DNA of 64,000 nt from Acetobacter malorum (GTDB taxonomy: Bacteria; Pseudomonadota; Alphaproteobacteria; Acetobacterales; Acetobacteraceae): positions 1 to 64,000 of the forward strand of contig NZ_LHZC01000040.1 of assembly GCF_001580615.1 (NCBI RefSeq). Direction: 5' to 3'. The notes below the pieces were generated by a model that saw only the letters and a list, made by a program, of their open reading frames with translations, did not search any database and was not told the origin of the DNA. The position numbers and the translations under genes were made by a program. Of the stretch, positions 26,579-36,835 are shown piece after piece. Every line of letters starts with the position of its first letter. Within the stretch, counting starts at the first letter, position 1.

Positions 26579-28186
26579 ATGAAAAAATCCCAACATATTC
26601 TTTTTTTTCTTATGGTTATGGCAGCATCGCCTGCATGGGCAAAAGGAGAGGGTGAGCTTTTCCCTTCATACGTTAATTTGCAAAATTATGGTATTAAATT
26701 TGATGGTAGTGATAATGATAAAGCAACTCTTGATGCTATATTTTCTTCTATAAATTCAGGGAGTATTTTATCTATCCCATATGTAAGAAACGCTACTCTT
26801 CCATCTGGTTACTCTCCACAGGGAACAAGCGGGAAAACTGATTTGCTGATAAATTTCAATAATGATCTAAAAAATCAATCTGATTTCGATAATATAGATG
26901 GTTATCCAAAAATACAATTTGATAAAAATGGAGTTTTGTCATATAAAAAATCAGTTTCAAATAATGATAAAGCTATAGTTCCAAATGTGTGGTTGGAATA
27001 TTATAATAACCATACCTCTCCTCCAGGGCAAAGACCGGATCATAGAAATCTGGTGTTGATGGGCCATAGCGGTGAATCCTTAGGATATCCCCCCAATAAT
27101 CCACGGGCTTCAGGAGACACGCTTAATTTAGAAAATATTATGCGTTCTATGGGGCGGTCTGGATATGGTGGCTTTGATATTAATAGTTATAATTTTATGA
27201 ATAGGTATGGTACTAATTGGGTATGGAACTCCATTAATCAACTAAATGAATTGGGAAATACGCCCATTCATTCAACTGATAAAGCATTGAATGATGCGTC
27301 AGATACCCGTGAATGGGTGCAGGAGTGGGATCTATCCGGATTCGGACCTGAAGAAAAATGTTCTTATTACAATCCCTCATGCGGATATCGTACCGGGTTG
27401 TTGTTTTCGGCATGGTTGACTGGAGGTGGGGTAAATAGACAATGGCAGCCTGAACATGCCTATAAACTTGGAGAGGCAATTAGTGTTTCTGTAAATGGTA
27501 TAGACTATTCGTTTATCGCAACAAAAGAAGGGATATCTGGTAAGAAAAAGCCAGATTGGGATATAAATTTTGTTGTTGTTGGATGTGACCCGCGCTTTCC
27601 TAACAGCAACACTGCTCATGCGACACTTCTAGATTCTAAAGGAAAATTGTTGGAAAGTTGCGAGGATTATAAAAAAAAGCATGACAAGCCATTGTATGAT
27701 GGAGAAGTTGAGTGGTCTTTTAATTCTCTTATAGGACTTGAAATTAGCAATGTTATAAGGCTCAGTCAGACCGATAACCAGGATATTAAATACGGAACAT
27801 TTTTATCAAGTAATGCTATTTTTTATAATGCTATAATGGATTTTTCAGAAGCTAAATTTTATAAAAATTCAGAATATCAGACTGTCTTAAGAACAAAACC
27901 AGATACATATATCGATTTCACAGCGCATGCTAACCTGGAAACACAAAATTTACATATCCTTGGTTATGACTCTCATGAGAAATCGCTTTCTTATAAAATC
28001 AATAAACAATCTGTCTTAAAGGTAAAAGATGACGGAGGTATTGTTTTGAACAGTGCAACAAGAGAAGAGATAAAAAATATTAAAAATTCTGAAGATGGAG
28101 AAATTATTTTTGATAAAACAGATAAAATTCCTGTTATTTTTACAAAAGGAAAATGGTTAAAAATCGTAGTGAGTGGAGAATTATAA
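26579..28186 (+). CDS. Exported protein with pectate-lyase-like N-terminus and tail-fibre-like C-terminus, A+T-rich
   Basis: Function unknown. From ATG 26579 the product has 535 residues and starts with a signal peptide (MKKSQHILFFLMVMAASPAWA). Residues 30-65 (YVNLQNYGIKFDGSDNDKAT..) look like the opening of the pectate lyase superfamily beta-helix domain. The middle has a W-x-P...YKLGE..SVNGIDYSF element resembling carbohydrate-binding or tail proteins. The C-terminus (TREEIKNIKNSEDGEIIFD.. ending KGKWLKIVV) resembles the end of phage tail fibres and surface fibres. Codon use is strongly A+T-rich, unlike the flanking genes, which points to acquisition. The upstream ATG at 26489 would hide the signal peptide. 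A role in polysaccharide binding or cleavage at the cell surface is an inference. Confidence 0.6.
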   Translation: MKKSQHILFFLMVMAASPAWAKGEGELFPSYVNLQNYGIKFDGSDNDKATLDAIFSSINSGSILSIPYVRNATLPSGYSPQGTSGKTDLLINFNNDLKNQSDFDNIDGYPKIQFDKNGVLSYKKSVSNNDKAIVPNVWLEYYNNHTSPPGQRPDHRNLVLMGHSGESLGYPPNNPRASGDTLNLENIMRSMGRSGYGGFDINSYNFMNRYGTNWVWNSINQLNELGNTPIHSTDKALNDASDTREWVQEWDLSGFGPEEKCSYYNPSCGYRTGLLFSAWLTGGGVNRQWQPEHAYKLGEAISVSVNGIDYSFIATKEGISGKKKPDWDINFVVVGCDPRFPNSNTAHATLLDSKGKLLESCEDYKKKHDKPLYDGEVEWSFNSLIGLEISNVIRLSQTDNQDIKYGTFLSSNAIFYNAIMDFSEAKFYKNSEYQTVLRTKPDTYIDFTAHANLETQNLHILGYDSHEKSLSYKINKQSVLKVKDDGGIVLNSATREEIKNIKNSEDGEIIFDKTDKIPVIFTKGKWLKIVVSGEL

Positions 28187-28208
28187 ATTAATTCTATTAA
28201 AATATTAT

Positions 28209-28226
28209 CCGAAAGATTTCGGTTTT
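28209..28226 (+). terminator. Weak terminator after the exported A+T-rich gene
   Basis: CCGAAA-GA-TTTCGG followed by TTTT, 22 bases after the stop codon. The loop is very small, so the practical stem is five base pairs. Confidence 0.4.
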
Positions 28227-28324
28227 AGGTCCGCTGAAAGAAAATTATGATTTTTTTTGAAGAGGTAGATCCGGTTGTTCGGGCAGTTTTAGGGAGTGAA
28301 TAAGTTATATCCGATGGATGTCAT

Positions 28325-28945
28325 GCCATCATTCTGACGGCATTGCTGCGGGCCAGATGACGTTGGCACGGTATAATAAGTACGCGCTCATCGGGCGTGC
28401 GTCTACCCAGTGCTGTATGCGGACGCTGCCCGCTGTAATGGGCGATCCACTTCGCGAAGCTCGGACTGAGATCTGAACCGGTCTCAAAAGCATACAGGTA
28501 GACGCATCGTATTTCAGTGACCGTTAGAGACGCTCGATGAAAACGTTGCCCCGCCTGCGGCCTCCCATGCGGATGCAGATCTGCCGTAACTCCAATATTT
28601 CGGTGAAGTGAGGCATCGTGAACTGCGAGCTCTGGTTGGTATTGAAGATATCCGGTGAGCGCGTAGCGCATCGATGTAGAACTTGGCATCCATCCCGTTC
28701 GACAGGCGCCAGGCCAGAACTCTGCGCGTTGCCCAGTCCATGATAGCCACGATATTGAAGAAGTCTCACCTCGCGGGGATGTAAGCGATATTAGAACACC
28801 AGATTTGGTTGGGCTGGTCGATTGCTAGATCACCCAGCATATAAGGATATTTCCAATGTTCAGGATACGCACCGTGGTGCGCAGCTTCTGGTAGATTGCC
28901 CGTGGCACCATCTTGGCCATGAGTCTGCGGGTCCGTTTGTCGCGG
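28325..28945 (-). pseudogene. IS3-family transposase (OrfB integrase) remnant, frameshifted
   Basis: Fragments of an IS3-type OrfB appear in order but in different minus-strand frames. About 28770-28850 carries YPYML..LAIDQPNQIWCSNIAYIP. About 28640-28750 carries MAIMDWATRRVLAWRLSNGM and FYIDALR. About 28530-28640 carries IFNTNQSSQFT and GNVFIERL. About 28330-28520 carries CVYLYAFETGS and QRPHTALGRRTPDE. These are the conserved blocks around the DDE catalytic residues, and at least three frameshifts separate them. No start, OrfA or clear terminal inverted repeats were found. It is a dead element. Confidence 0.75.
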
Positions 28946-29153
28946 GTTTCGTGACACAGGCACCCAAGATGCCCCGTAATCGGCCATACAGAGGGGACGC
29001 GTAAAAATCCCCACCATACCCTCGATCAGCTACCATTTTCATGGGGCGGTCATCGTCTGATTCAAGCACTGTTTTGAAGCCAGTACCAGTTTGCCACGGA
29101 TCGCTTCTAGAGCCGCTTGCGATTTGAACTACTTGAACACCATTTTTCCGCAA
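28946..29153 (-). pseudogene. IS4/IS5-type transposase fragment
   Basis: The minus-strand frame contains DDRPMKMVADRGYGGDFYA, resembling the second catalytic Asp block (ADRGY) of DDE transposases of IS4/IS5 families. It is cut off by the IS3 remnant on one side and by A+T-rich sequence on the other. The nested layout suggests one element inserted into another, followed by decay. Confidence 0.5.
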
Positions 29154-29399
29154 TCTTTCAGATCGAATTATAACTTAATCGCTTGTCCAAAATCCTAGGC
29201 AAACTCTTGATGTTAGGCTAGAATATCAAAATGTAATATCCTAGAAAACTATTTTAACTAACCAGTAAACGCTATTTACTCTATTACATAATCTATTTGA
29301 ATTTCTGATATCTATAACTTCCCCATTTTTGTGATATCCTATATATAACAAAAGCGTCTAGAATCCTTTTTTACAATAAAAAGTGGGGTAGTTAGTATT

Positions 29400-30902
29400 A
29401 TGAATATATCTCCAAAGAATGATATGAAAAAAAAAATAGATCGATCAAGAATTATAGAATCTGTATGGCAGTTTGGCTGCTGTGGTGGTGAAGAATTTGC
29501 GAGAGAATTACATTTTAAGGAAGATGGAAGCATAAGAACAGATTCTCTTATAGGAGAAAAATATTGGAACATAGAAGAAGATAAAATTCATCTCAGTGAT
29601 GAAGATGGAAAAATTTTATCATTTACTCTTTCTGGTGATGAGGTTTCAGGTTTTATACTTTATGCCAATCATTGGGCTAATAAGTCAATGAGATTGTATT
29701 TGCTTGAAACACCAAAATTTATTTTTCAAAAATATGAGAATCTTAGGATCAATTATTTAAAAAAAGAACTAAAAATTAAATCTGTTAAAAAAAGTATTAA
29801 TCTGCAAGGAACACTATCACATTTACATTCGTGTCATTTATTAGAGGAAAAGGATCCATTTTTATGTCAGAAACCCCACAAAAGTTTTGCAGATCAATCT
29901 TTTGAGGATTTGGATAAATCATTATCAAAGGAAGGTTTGAGCAAGAATGGCATATATTATTCCAGTAACAAATTAAGAGTACATATGTGTACAATAAAAA
30001 ATGGTTATTTTTTCGTTGGGAATGGGCTTGATGGTGCAATATTTACAGAGGATTTCCATCCTGTAGAATACACAACCTTATTCAATAAACATCCAGGTCT
30101 TGGTGTCAATGAAAACACTCCTGTAGATATTGATGTTCTATCGGAATTAGATGAAGCATTTATTGGGTTTGATTTTTTTTGGGGGAATTATTTTCATTTT
30201 TTAAATTTTTCTCTTGCAAAATCATATATGGCAAAAATTTTTCTTGGAGATAATATTCCTATTGTTTTTCCGGACTGTGATAAACAAAATGAGCATTGGT
30301 CAGCATATAGTAATAAGGTCCGTGACCAAGCTTTTGAATTTAGTGGTTTGAACAAAAACTTAAGATTATTACCAAAAGGAGCTTACAAAGTCAAAAAACT
30401 ACATTTTTTAATGATTGATCCGTCTCATGCATGGGCTATAATGTTTTCAGATGGATTGACATCGCTTTACAATGCAATGGCGCGACATGCACGCCGTTCT
30501 GATAGTATTGGAAAAAAAGTCTACATTGCGAGAGGCAAAAATGTTAATGCCCGTACTTCTGGTATAGCCAATTCTGCTATAGCTGAAGCCGCCGGTTCAC
30601 ATAATTTTGTGCAGACTAGCTTTGAAAATATGGATTTGCAGCAACAAATAAGTATTTCAAAATATGCTGAGCAATTTATTTCACCTCATGGTGCTGGTTT
30701 GACAAATATATTATTTAATCCAGGCTGTTTGAAAGTTCTTGAAATCAATAAAAAGCTGGATGGGGTTGAGAACGGTTATAGACCCTGCTTTTACATGGCT
30801 TCCGCAGCACGGGGGCATGATTATTATATGTTGGATTCTGATACGCTAGATAAGTCTCCTTGGCAGGCAAATTCTGCCTTGCAAGCAATGAAAATGTTAT
30901 AA
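29400..30902 (+). CDS. GT61-type (DUF563) glycosyltransferase, A+T-rich
   Basis: Likely transfers a sugar in surface polysaccharide or glycan synthesis. It has 500 residues. The C-terminal 140 residues carry the GT61 pattern: KVYIARGKNVNAR, then NFVQTSFENMDLQQQISISK, then HGAGLTNILFNPG with the conserved His at residue 430. The N-terminal 110 residues (ESVWQFGCCGGEEFARELHF..) form a small beta-rich domain of unknown role, possibly substrate recognition. There are no membrane segments. Strong A+T bias and adjacent transposase remnants indicate acquisition. An ATG at 29424 is an alternative start. No other polysaccharide gene is nearby, so it acts as an orphan or belongs to a pathway elsewhere. 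Confidence 0.78.
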   Translation: MNISPKNDMKKKIDRSRIIESVWQFGCCGGEEFARELHFKEDGSIRTDSLIGEKYWNIEEDKIHLSDEDGKILSFTLSGDEVSGFILYANHWANKSMRLYLLETPKFIFQKYENLRINYLKKELKIKSVKKSINLQGTLSHLHSCHLLEEKDPFLCQKPHKSFADQSFEDLDKSLSKEGLSKNGIYYSSNKLRVHMCTIKNGYFFVGNGLDGAIFTEDFHPVEYTTLFNKHPGLGVNENTPVDIDVLSELDEAFIGFDFFWGNYFHFLNFSLAKSYMAKIFLGDNIPIVFPDCDKQNEHWSAYSNKVRDQAFEFSGLNKNLRLLPKGAYKVKKLHFLMIDPSHAWAIMFSDGLTSLYNAMARHARRSDSIGKKVYIARGKNVNARTSGIANSAIAEAAGSHNFVQTSFENMDLQQQISISKYAEQFISPHGAGLTNILFNPGCLKVLEINKKLDGVENGYRPCFYMASAARGHDYYMLDSDTLDKSPWQANSALQAMKML

Positions 30903-31174
30903 TATAAATTAAAATTCTATAATGTATCTGCGGTGTATAGGGTATTTATTTAATGTCCCAACACCGCTGATCATCTTCATAAAAACTAGAAATTTGATTA
31001 TTAATCATAAACAAATATTTGTATTTATTTTTATAGTAATAAAATTTTAGATATAAAATATGAGAAATTCACATATTCGTGAATGTCATTAATCAATGCA
31101 ACACACCAAAGGTCTGGGCGTTGTGAGCAGGCTTTCTTCGGTCAGCCACACAAAAAGAAAAAAGGACGTGGTCT

Positions 31175-32140
31175 ATGCAGATTTCCAGAGAGACCCTGCT
31201 GCGGTCCTACCGTGCCATGCGCACCATCCGGGCGTTTGAAGAGCGCCTGCATCGTGAATTTGCAACCGGGGAAATCCCGGGCTTTGTGCATCTCTATTGC
31301 GGGGAGGAAGCCTCCGCCGTTGGGGTCTGCGCTAATCTGACAGAGCAGGACACCATTGCCAGCACCCATCGTGGCCACGGGCATTGCATTGCCAAGGGTG
31401 TGGATGTGGGCGGCATGATGGCTGAAATTTATGGCCGCAAAACCGGCGTGTGCCGGGGCAAGGGCGGCTCCATGCATATTGCCGATCTCTCCAAAGGGAT
31501 GCTGGGCGCAAACGGCATTGTGGGCGGTGGACCGCCGCTGATCTGCGGAGCCGCTCTGTCCCACAAGGTTCTGAAAGATAACGGCGTGGCCGTGGCTTTT
31601 TATGGTGATGGGGCCTCGAATGAAGGCACAACGCTGGAAAGCCTCAACCTGGCCACTGTCTGGCATCTGCCCGCCGTGTTTGTGGTGGAAGATAACGGCT
31701 ACGGCGAAGCCACTGGCGCGTCCTACGCCTGTGCGGGCACCCAGAAGGACCGCGCTGCTGGCTTTGGCATGCCGTATATGGAGTGTGATGGCTCGGACTT
31801 CTTTGCCGTGCATGATGCCGCGCGGGATGCCATTGACCACGCCCGCTCCGGCAAAGGCCCGGTGATGCTGCATGTGCATCTGCAGCGGTGGTATGGGCAT
31901 TTTGAAGGCGATGCCATGAGCTATCGCGCTCCTAATGAAGTGGCCGATGCCAAGAAAGACCATGACTGCCTTGAAAGTTTCCGTGAACGGGCCGGGCAGG
32001 AAAAGCTGCTGGATCTCAGTGCGCTGGATGAGATTGATGCCGCCGTAGCGGATGAGATTGAAAGCGCCGTGCAGGCCGCCAAACAGGCGCCCTGGCCGGA
32101 AGAAGCCGACCTTATGGCGGATGTGTACGTCAAAATCTGA
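31175..32140 (+). CDS. acoA: Acetoin dehydrogenase E1 alpha subunit (TPP-dependent)
   Basis: Thiamine-diphosphate subunit that, with AcoB, cleaves acetoin to acetaldehyde and transfers the acetyl group to the lipoyl subunit. It has 321 residues, the size of AcoA-type E1 alpha rather than the larger pyruvate dehydrogenase E1 alpha. The HRGHGHCIAKG segment and the TPP motif GDGASNEG...VEDNGYG are intact. AAGGA lies upstream of the ATG. Acetoin rather than pyruvate is inferred mainly from the gene order alpha, beta, then a lipoyl/alpha-beta-hydrolase fusion, which is specific to aco operons. Confidence 0.88.
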   Translation: MQISRETLLRSYRAMRTIRAFEERLHREFATGEIPGFVHLYCGEEASAVGVCANLTEQDTIASTHRGHGHCIAKGVDVGGMMAEIYGRKTGVCRGKGGSMHIADLSKGMLGANGIVGGGPPLICGAALSHKVLKDNGVAVAFYGDGASNEGTTLESLNLATVWHLPAVFVVEDNGYGEATGASYACAGTQKDRAAGFGMPYMECDGSDFFAVHDAARDAIDHARSGKGPVMLHVHLQRWYGHFEGDAMSYRAPNEVADAKKDHDCLESFRERAGQEKLLDLSALDEIDAAVADEIESAVQAAKQAPWPEEADLMADVYVKI

Positions 32141-32297
32141 TGAGATTTCGGGCGAGGGCATCCCGCCTGTTGCCCTCAACGTATTTGGGAAAAAACGAGC
32201 CGGTTTGTGCAGGTAAACGAAGGTCAGCGGGCGTTGTGACCGTACTTCTGATCCCACGTTTTGCAGAATGCGCAACAGGCCCGGAGGGGAAAGACCA

Positions 32298-33326
32298 ATG
32301 AGCAAGAAGAGCTTTCGTCAGGCGATTAATGAAGCCCTGCGTCAGGAAATGCGGCGTGACCCTACGGTTGTGCTGATGGGTGAAGATGTGGCCGGTGGCC
32401 AGGGTGGTTCCTCCGGCGTGAAAGATGCCTGGGGCGGCGTGCTGGGTGTGACCAAAGGCCTGCTGACCGAATTTGGGGAAAGCCGTGTGCTGGACACCCC
32501 GATTTCCGAAGCCTCCTATATCGGAGCAGCGGCGGGCGCTGCGGCGACGGGCCTGCGCCCGGTGGCGGAACTGATGTTTGTTGATTTTGTCGGCTGTTGT
32601 CTCGATCAGATCATGAATCAGGCCGCAAAGTTCCGTTATATGTTTGGCGGCAAGGCGCGTACGCCGCTGGTCATCCGCGCCATGTATGGGGCCGGGTTTA
32701 ACGCGGCGGCACAGCATAGTCAGGCGCTGTATCCGCTCTTTACGCATATTCCGGGCCTGAAGGTTGTGGTGCCGTCTTCTCCCTACGAAGCCAAAGGCCT
32801 GCTGATTGAAGCGATCCGTGATGATGACCCGGTGATCTTCCTTGAAAACAAGGTCATGTATGATGACATCGAGGAAGTGCCGGACGAGGCCTATACCATC
32901 CCGTTTGGGGAAGCCAACCTGACGCGGGAAGGCGATGATGTCACCATTGTCGCCATTGGCCGCATGGTGGGCATGGCGAATGAGGCAGCAGACCGTCTGG
33001 CAAAACAGGGTATTTCCTGTACCGTGCTGGACCCGCGTACCACGTTCCCGCTGGATGAGCAGACCATTCTGGAATGTGTGGAAGATACGGGCCGTCTTGT
33101 TATTGTGGATGAATCCAGCCCGCGCTGTAACATGGCATGCGATATTTCCGCCCTTGTAGCCGAGCAGGCTTTTGGCGCGCTGAAAGCCCCCATCCGCCGC
33201 GTGGTGCCGCCGCATACGCCGGTGCCGTTCTCCACCCCGCTGGAAAACCTCTACATGCCCAATGCGGATAAGATTGAAGCGGCGGTCAAAGCCGTCATGA
33301 TGCAGAAAACACGTGAGGTTGCCTGA
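32298..33326 (+). CDS. acoB: Acetoin dehydrogenase E1 beta subunit
   Basis: Forms the E1 heterotetramer with AcoA. It has 342 residues from ATG 32298, which has GGAGGGGA close upstream; an in-frame ATG at 32268 is less well placed. Family motifs include the VLMGEDVAGGQGG opening, DTPISEASYIGAAAGAA, FVDFVGCCLDQIMNQAAKFRYM and the C-terminal transketolase domain LDPRTTFPLDEQTI. A 157-base gap after acoA contains a GAGGGCA/TGCCCTC hairpin (32154-32177) with no T run, possibly an mRNA-stabilising element (inference). AcoC starts 3 bases after its stop. Confidence 0.9.
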   Translation: MSKKSFRQAINEALRQEMRRDPTVVLMGEDVAGGQGGSSGVKDAWGGVLGVTKGLLTEFGESRVLDTPISEASYIGAAAGAAATGLRPVAELMFVDFVGCCLDQIMNQAAKFRYMFGGKARTPLVIRAMYGAGFNAAAQHSQALYPLFTHIPGLKVVVPSSPYEAKGLLIEAIRDDDPVIFLENKVMYDDIEEVPDEAYTIPFGEANLTREGDDVTIVAIGRMVGMANEAADRLAKQGISCTVLDPRTTFPLDEQTILECVEDTGRLVIVDESSPRCNMACDISALVAEQAFGALKAPIRRVVPPHTPVPFSTPLENLYMPNADKIEAAVKAVMMQKTREVA

Positions 33327-33329
33327 ACG

Positions 33330-34469
33330 ATGACAAAGAACCTGACAGCCCTGACGATGCCCAAATTCGGTCTGGCCATGACAGAGGGCAAGCTCGCCTC
33401 CTGGACCCTCTCCCCCGGTGATGCCGTGCGGGAAGGGGATGAAGTGGCGGATATTGAAACCAGCAAAATCACCAGCGGGTATGAAAGCCCGGCCTCTGGT
33501 ATTTTGCGCAAACAGGTTGCACAGGCAGGCGAGACGCTGCCGGTTGGCGCGCTGCTGGGCGTAGTGGCGGATGCGGAGGCCTCAGACGAAGAGATTGACG
33601 CATTTATTGCCAGCTTTACGGCCGACACCGCCGAAGAAGGCGGAGGGGAGGCTGAGGCCGCCAATGCGGACCCGCGTGTGATTACGGTCGGTGAGCATAG
33701 CCTGAATGTGCGTGATGTTGGACGGGGCGCGGGCGCACCTGTCCTGCTGATCCACGGGTTTGGGGGTGACCTGAGCAACTGGATGCTGAATCAGGATGTT
33801 CTGGCCCGCCATCAGCGTGTGATTGCGTTTGACCTGCCGGGGCATGGGGCATCATCCAAGGATGTTGGCGATGGGTCCGTTACGGTTCTGGCCGAGGCTG
33901 CGTATGAGCTGCTGAAGGCGCTGGATATTCCGAAAGCGCACATTCTGGGCCACTCACTGGGCGGGGCGATTGCGCTGGCTCTGCTGCGGGATTATCCGGA
34001 CGCCGTGCTGACGCTCACACTCGTCGCACCAGCCGGGCTGGAGCGGGAGGTTAACGCGGAAAGCCTGCGGGAGATGGTGGAAGCCGACCGCACGCGCGAT
34101 ATGCAAAAAGCCTTGCAGGCTCTGGTGCATGATAAATCTCTGGTTGGCCGCAGAATGGCGGATAACGTGTTGCGTGTCCGCCGTCTGGATGGCGCACGGG
34201 AGGCTCTGCGCACCATCGAAGCCGCCTGTTTTGCCAACGGGCAGCAGTCAATTGACCTGCGCCCGGTGCTGGATGCTGCGCGTATTCCTGTCACACTCTT
34301 CTGGGGTGAAGAGGATGAAGTGCTGCCGGTAGCCGGGGCAAAAAATGCGCCCGACCATGTGGTAAAGCATCTTCTGCCGCAGATAGGCCACATGCCTCAG
34401 CTTGAAAAAACTGTTGAATTCAACAGGCTGGTTGAGGCGTTTTTAGAGAAGGCTCAGGTGACGGCCTGA
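33330..34469 (+). CDS. acoC: Acetoin dehydrogenase E2: lipoyl domain fused to alpha/beta-hydrolase
   Basis: Acetyl-carrying subunit that transfers the acetyl group to CoA. It has 379 residues. The N-terminal lipoyl domain (residues 5-80) has the lipoylation lysine K46 in DIETSKIT. A short linker (Glu/Ala-rich) leads to an alpha/beta-hydrolase fold with nucleophile Ser209 in GHSLGG and a late His in QIGHMPQ. This fusion replaces the normal E2 acyltransferase domain and is the hallmark of AcoC. There is no E3 (dihydrolipoamide dehydrogenase) or AcoR regulator gene nearby, so E3 must come from elsewhere. Its 3' end overlaps the convergent small gene by 16 bases. Confidence 0.9.
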   Translation: MTKNLTALTMPKFGLAMTEGKLASWTLSPGDAVREGDEVADIETSKITSGYESPASGILRKQVAQAGETLPVGALLGVVADAEASDEEIDAFIASFTADTAEEGGGEAEAANADPRVITVGEHSLNVRDVGRGAGAPVLLIHGFGGDLSNWMLNQDVLARHQRVIAFDLPGHGASSKDVGDGSVTVLAEAAYELLKALDIPKAHILGHSLGGAIALALLRDYPDAVLTLTLVAPAGLEREVNAESLREMVEADRTRDMQKALQALVHDKSLVGRRMADNVLRVRRLDGAREALRTIEAACFANGQQSIDLRPVLDAARIPVTLFWGEEDEVLPVAGAKNAPDHVVKHLLPQIGHMPQLEKTVEFNRLVEAFLEKAQVTA

Positions 34470-34793
34470 CCTCTCAGAATACTGACATGTGCGGCATCGT
34501 GCGGGAGCAGGGTGCCGTACTGGTCTGCGTAGTGGGTGGCAAAGGCTTCCCGCTCCAGCCGTTCACAATAATCCAGATACCGGATTAACGCGCGCTGGCC
34601 GCGGAGCGTGTTGCCATAGGTGCGTTTATAGTGCTTCCACAAAATCAGCACGTTGACGGACCACGCATCATACGCGTGTTCCGCCACGCGCTGGCGGACT
34701 AACGTGGGGAGCTGGTCAAACGCCTGCCAGTCATCCCCCGTATAGCGCCGCCACATCTCATCTCGCAGTGTGCGCTCGTTAGAGGTTTCGGCC

Positions 34794-34801
<8 letters not shown>
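34454..34801 (-). CDS. Small uncharacterised protein downstream of ZigA-type GTPase
   Basis: 115 residues from ATG 34801, overlapping the end of the GTPase gene by 8 bases, so it is translationally coupled to it. It is rich in Arg, Tyr, Trp and His ([31 protein letters not shown]), with no signal peptide or membrane segment. It may belong to a DUF6525-like group (weak recall). Co-transcription under the Zur box suggests a part in zinc-limitation response. I do not assign a function. Confidence 0.7.
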
Positions 34802-36023
<1,222 letters not shown>

Positions 36024-36066
36024 GGTGCTCTTTCCTTCGGATTGCGGTTCCGATGTCGTATATGAT

Positions 36067-36083
36067 ACGTTATATCATAACGT
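36067..36083. promoter_or_regulatory. Zur box between divergent zigA and DUF1826 genes
   Basis: ACGTTAT-ATC-ATAACGT is a perfect 7-3-7 inverted repeat and matches the proteobacterial Zur core GTTATA..ATAAC. It lies 20 bases before the DUF1826 ATG and 44 before the zigA ATG, so one site could control both. Zur would repress both genes when zinc is sufficient. Confidence 0.8.
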
Positions 36084-36102
36084 CACGATAAAGCGAAACC
36101 CC

Positions 36103-36741
36103 ATGCCGCACACGCCCTTATCCTTCCATTATCCCACGCCAGACGCTGCGTTTCAGGCCATTGAGCAGTCCACGTGCCATATCGCGGTCGCAGACCGTGC
36201 TCTGGGGCAGGATCTGGAAAACGCGGCGCAGACCTATCTTGAAGAGGGACCTTCCCTGATCCTGACAGCAGGCACCCCGGACGAGCTGGCGCAGGAGCTT
36301 GCGCCGGTTTTTACGCCCGCAACACGGGCCTTGCTGGAGGATGCGCTGGGGCTGGTGGACGGCTATTGCGCGGCGACAGGGATGGACGCCGTGCGCTTCC
36401 GGCTGGAGCGGATTACGCATGATAGTTGTCGCCGTTTCCATGTGGATCATGTCGTGCTGCGCCTGTTGTGCACCTATGTAGGGCCGGGCGTGCAGTGGCG
36501 TGTGGCGGATCTGGGAGAAGAGGCCCCCGTGTATCAGGCGGACGCAGGCGCTGTGGCGTTACTTAAGGGCGGTTGTTATCCGGGCTGGCAGCCGGAGGGG
36601 GCGGTGCAGCATCGTTCGCCGCCGCTTTCTGCGCTGGCAAAACCCGTCACACGCCTGTTGCTGACGCTGGATGCCCCACAGGCCTGCGGGATGTCAGATG
36701 ATCAGCGGCGGATCGTGCGGAAGGAAGTGGCGCACTCTTAG
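36103..36741 (+). CDS. DUF1826 domain-containing protein (zinc-responsive)
   Basis: 212 residues from ATG 36103. The start at 35800 in the same frame runs through the divergent gene and is rejected. The family core is visible: DAVRFRLERITHDSCRRFHVDHV, then RLLCTYVGPGVQWR, and a late SPPLSALAKPVTRLLLTLD. His/Cys/Asp residues in the first block (HDSCRRFHVDH) could bind metal. DUF1826 genes are commonly Zur-regulated beside CobW/ZigA genes, exactly as here. The molecular role is unknown. Confidence 0.85.
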   Translation: MPHTPLSFHYPTPDAAFQAIEQSTCHIAVADRALGQDLENAAQTYLEEGPSLILTAGTPDELAQELAPVFTPATRALLEDALGLVDGYCAATGMDAVRFRLERITHDSCRRFHVDHVVLRLLCTYVGPGVQWRVADLGEEAPVYQADAGAVALLKGGCYPGWQPEGAVQHRSPPLSALAKPVTRLLLTLDAPQACGMSDDQRRIVRKEVAHS

Positions 36742-36835
36742 GCGTGCGCGTGCGGGAAAGGAGTGTGAGAGCTTCCGTTTAACGGCGTGAAAAGGTAGAG
36801 TTTGTTTTTCATCATGAACCCTTGAAGAAACGGCC

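Noticed and set aside
30995-31007. Palindrome TGATTA-T-TAATCA upstream of acoA
   Set aside because: Symmetry is expected by chance in such A+T-rich DNA and no partner site or regulator was seen, so I did not list it as an operator.
30903-31174. Possible sigma-54 promoter for the aco genes
   Set aside because: No GG-N10-GC element of the right type was found, and no AcoR gene is in the window.
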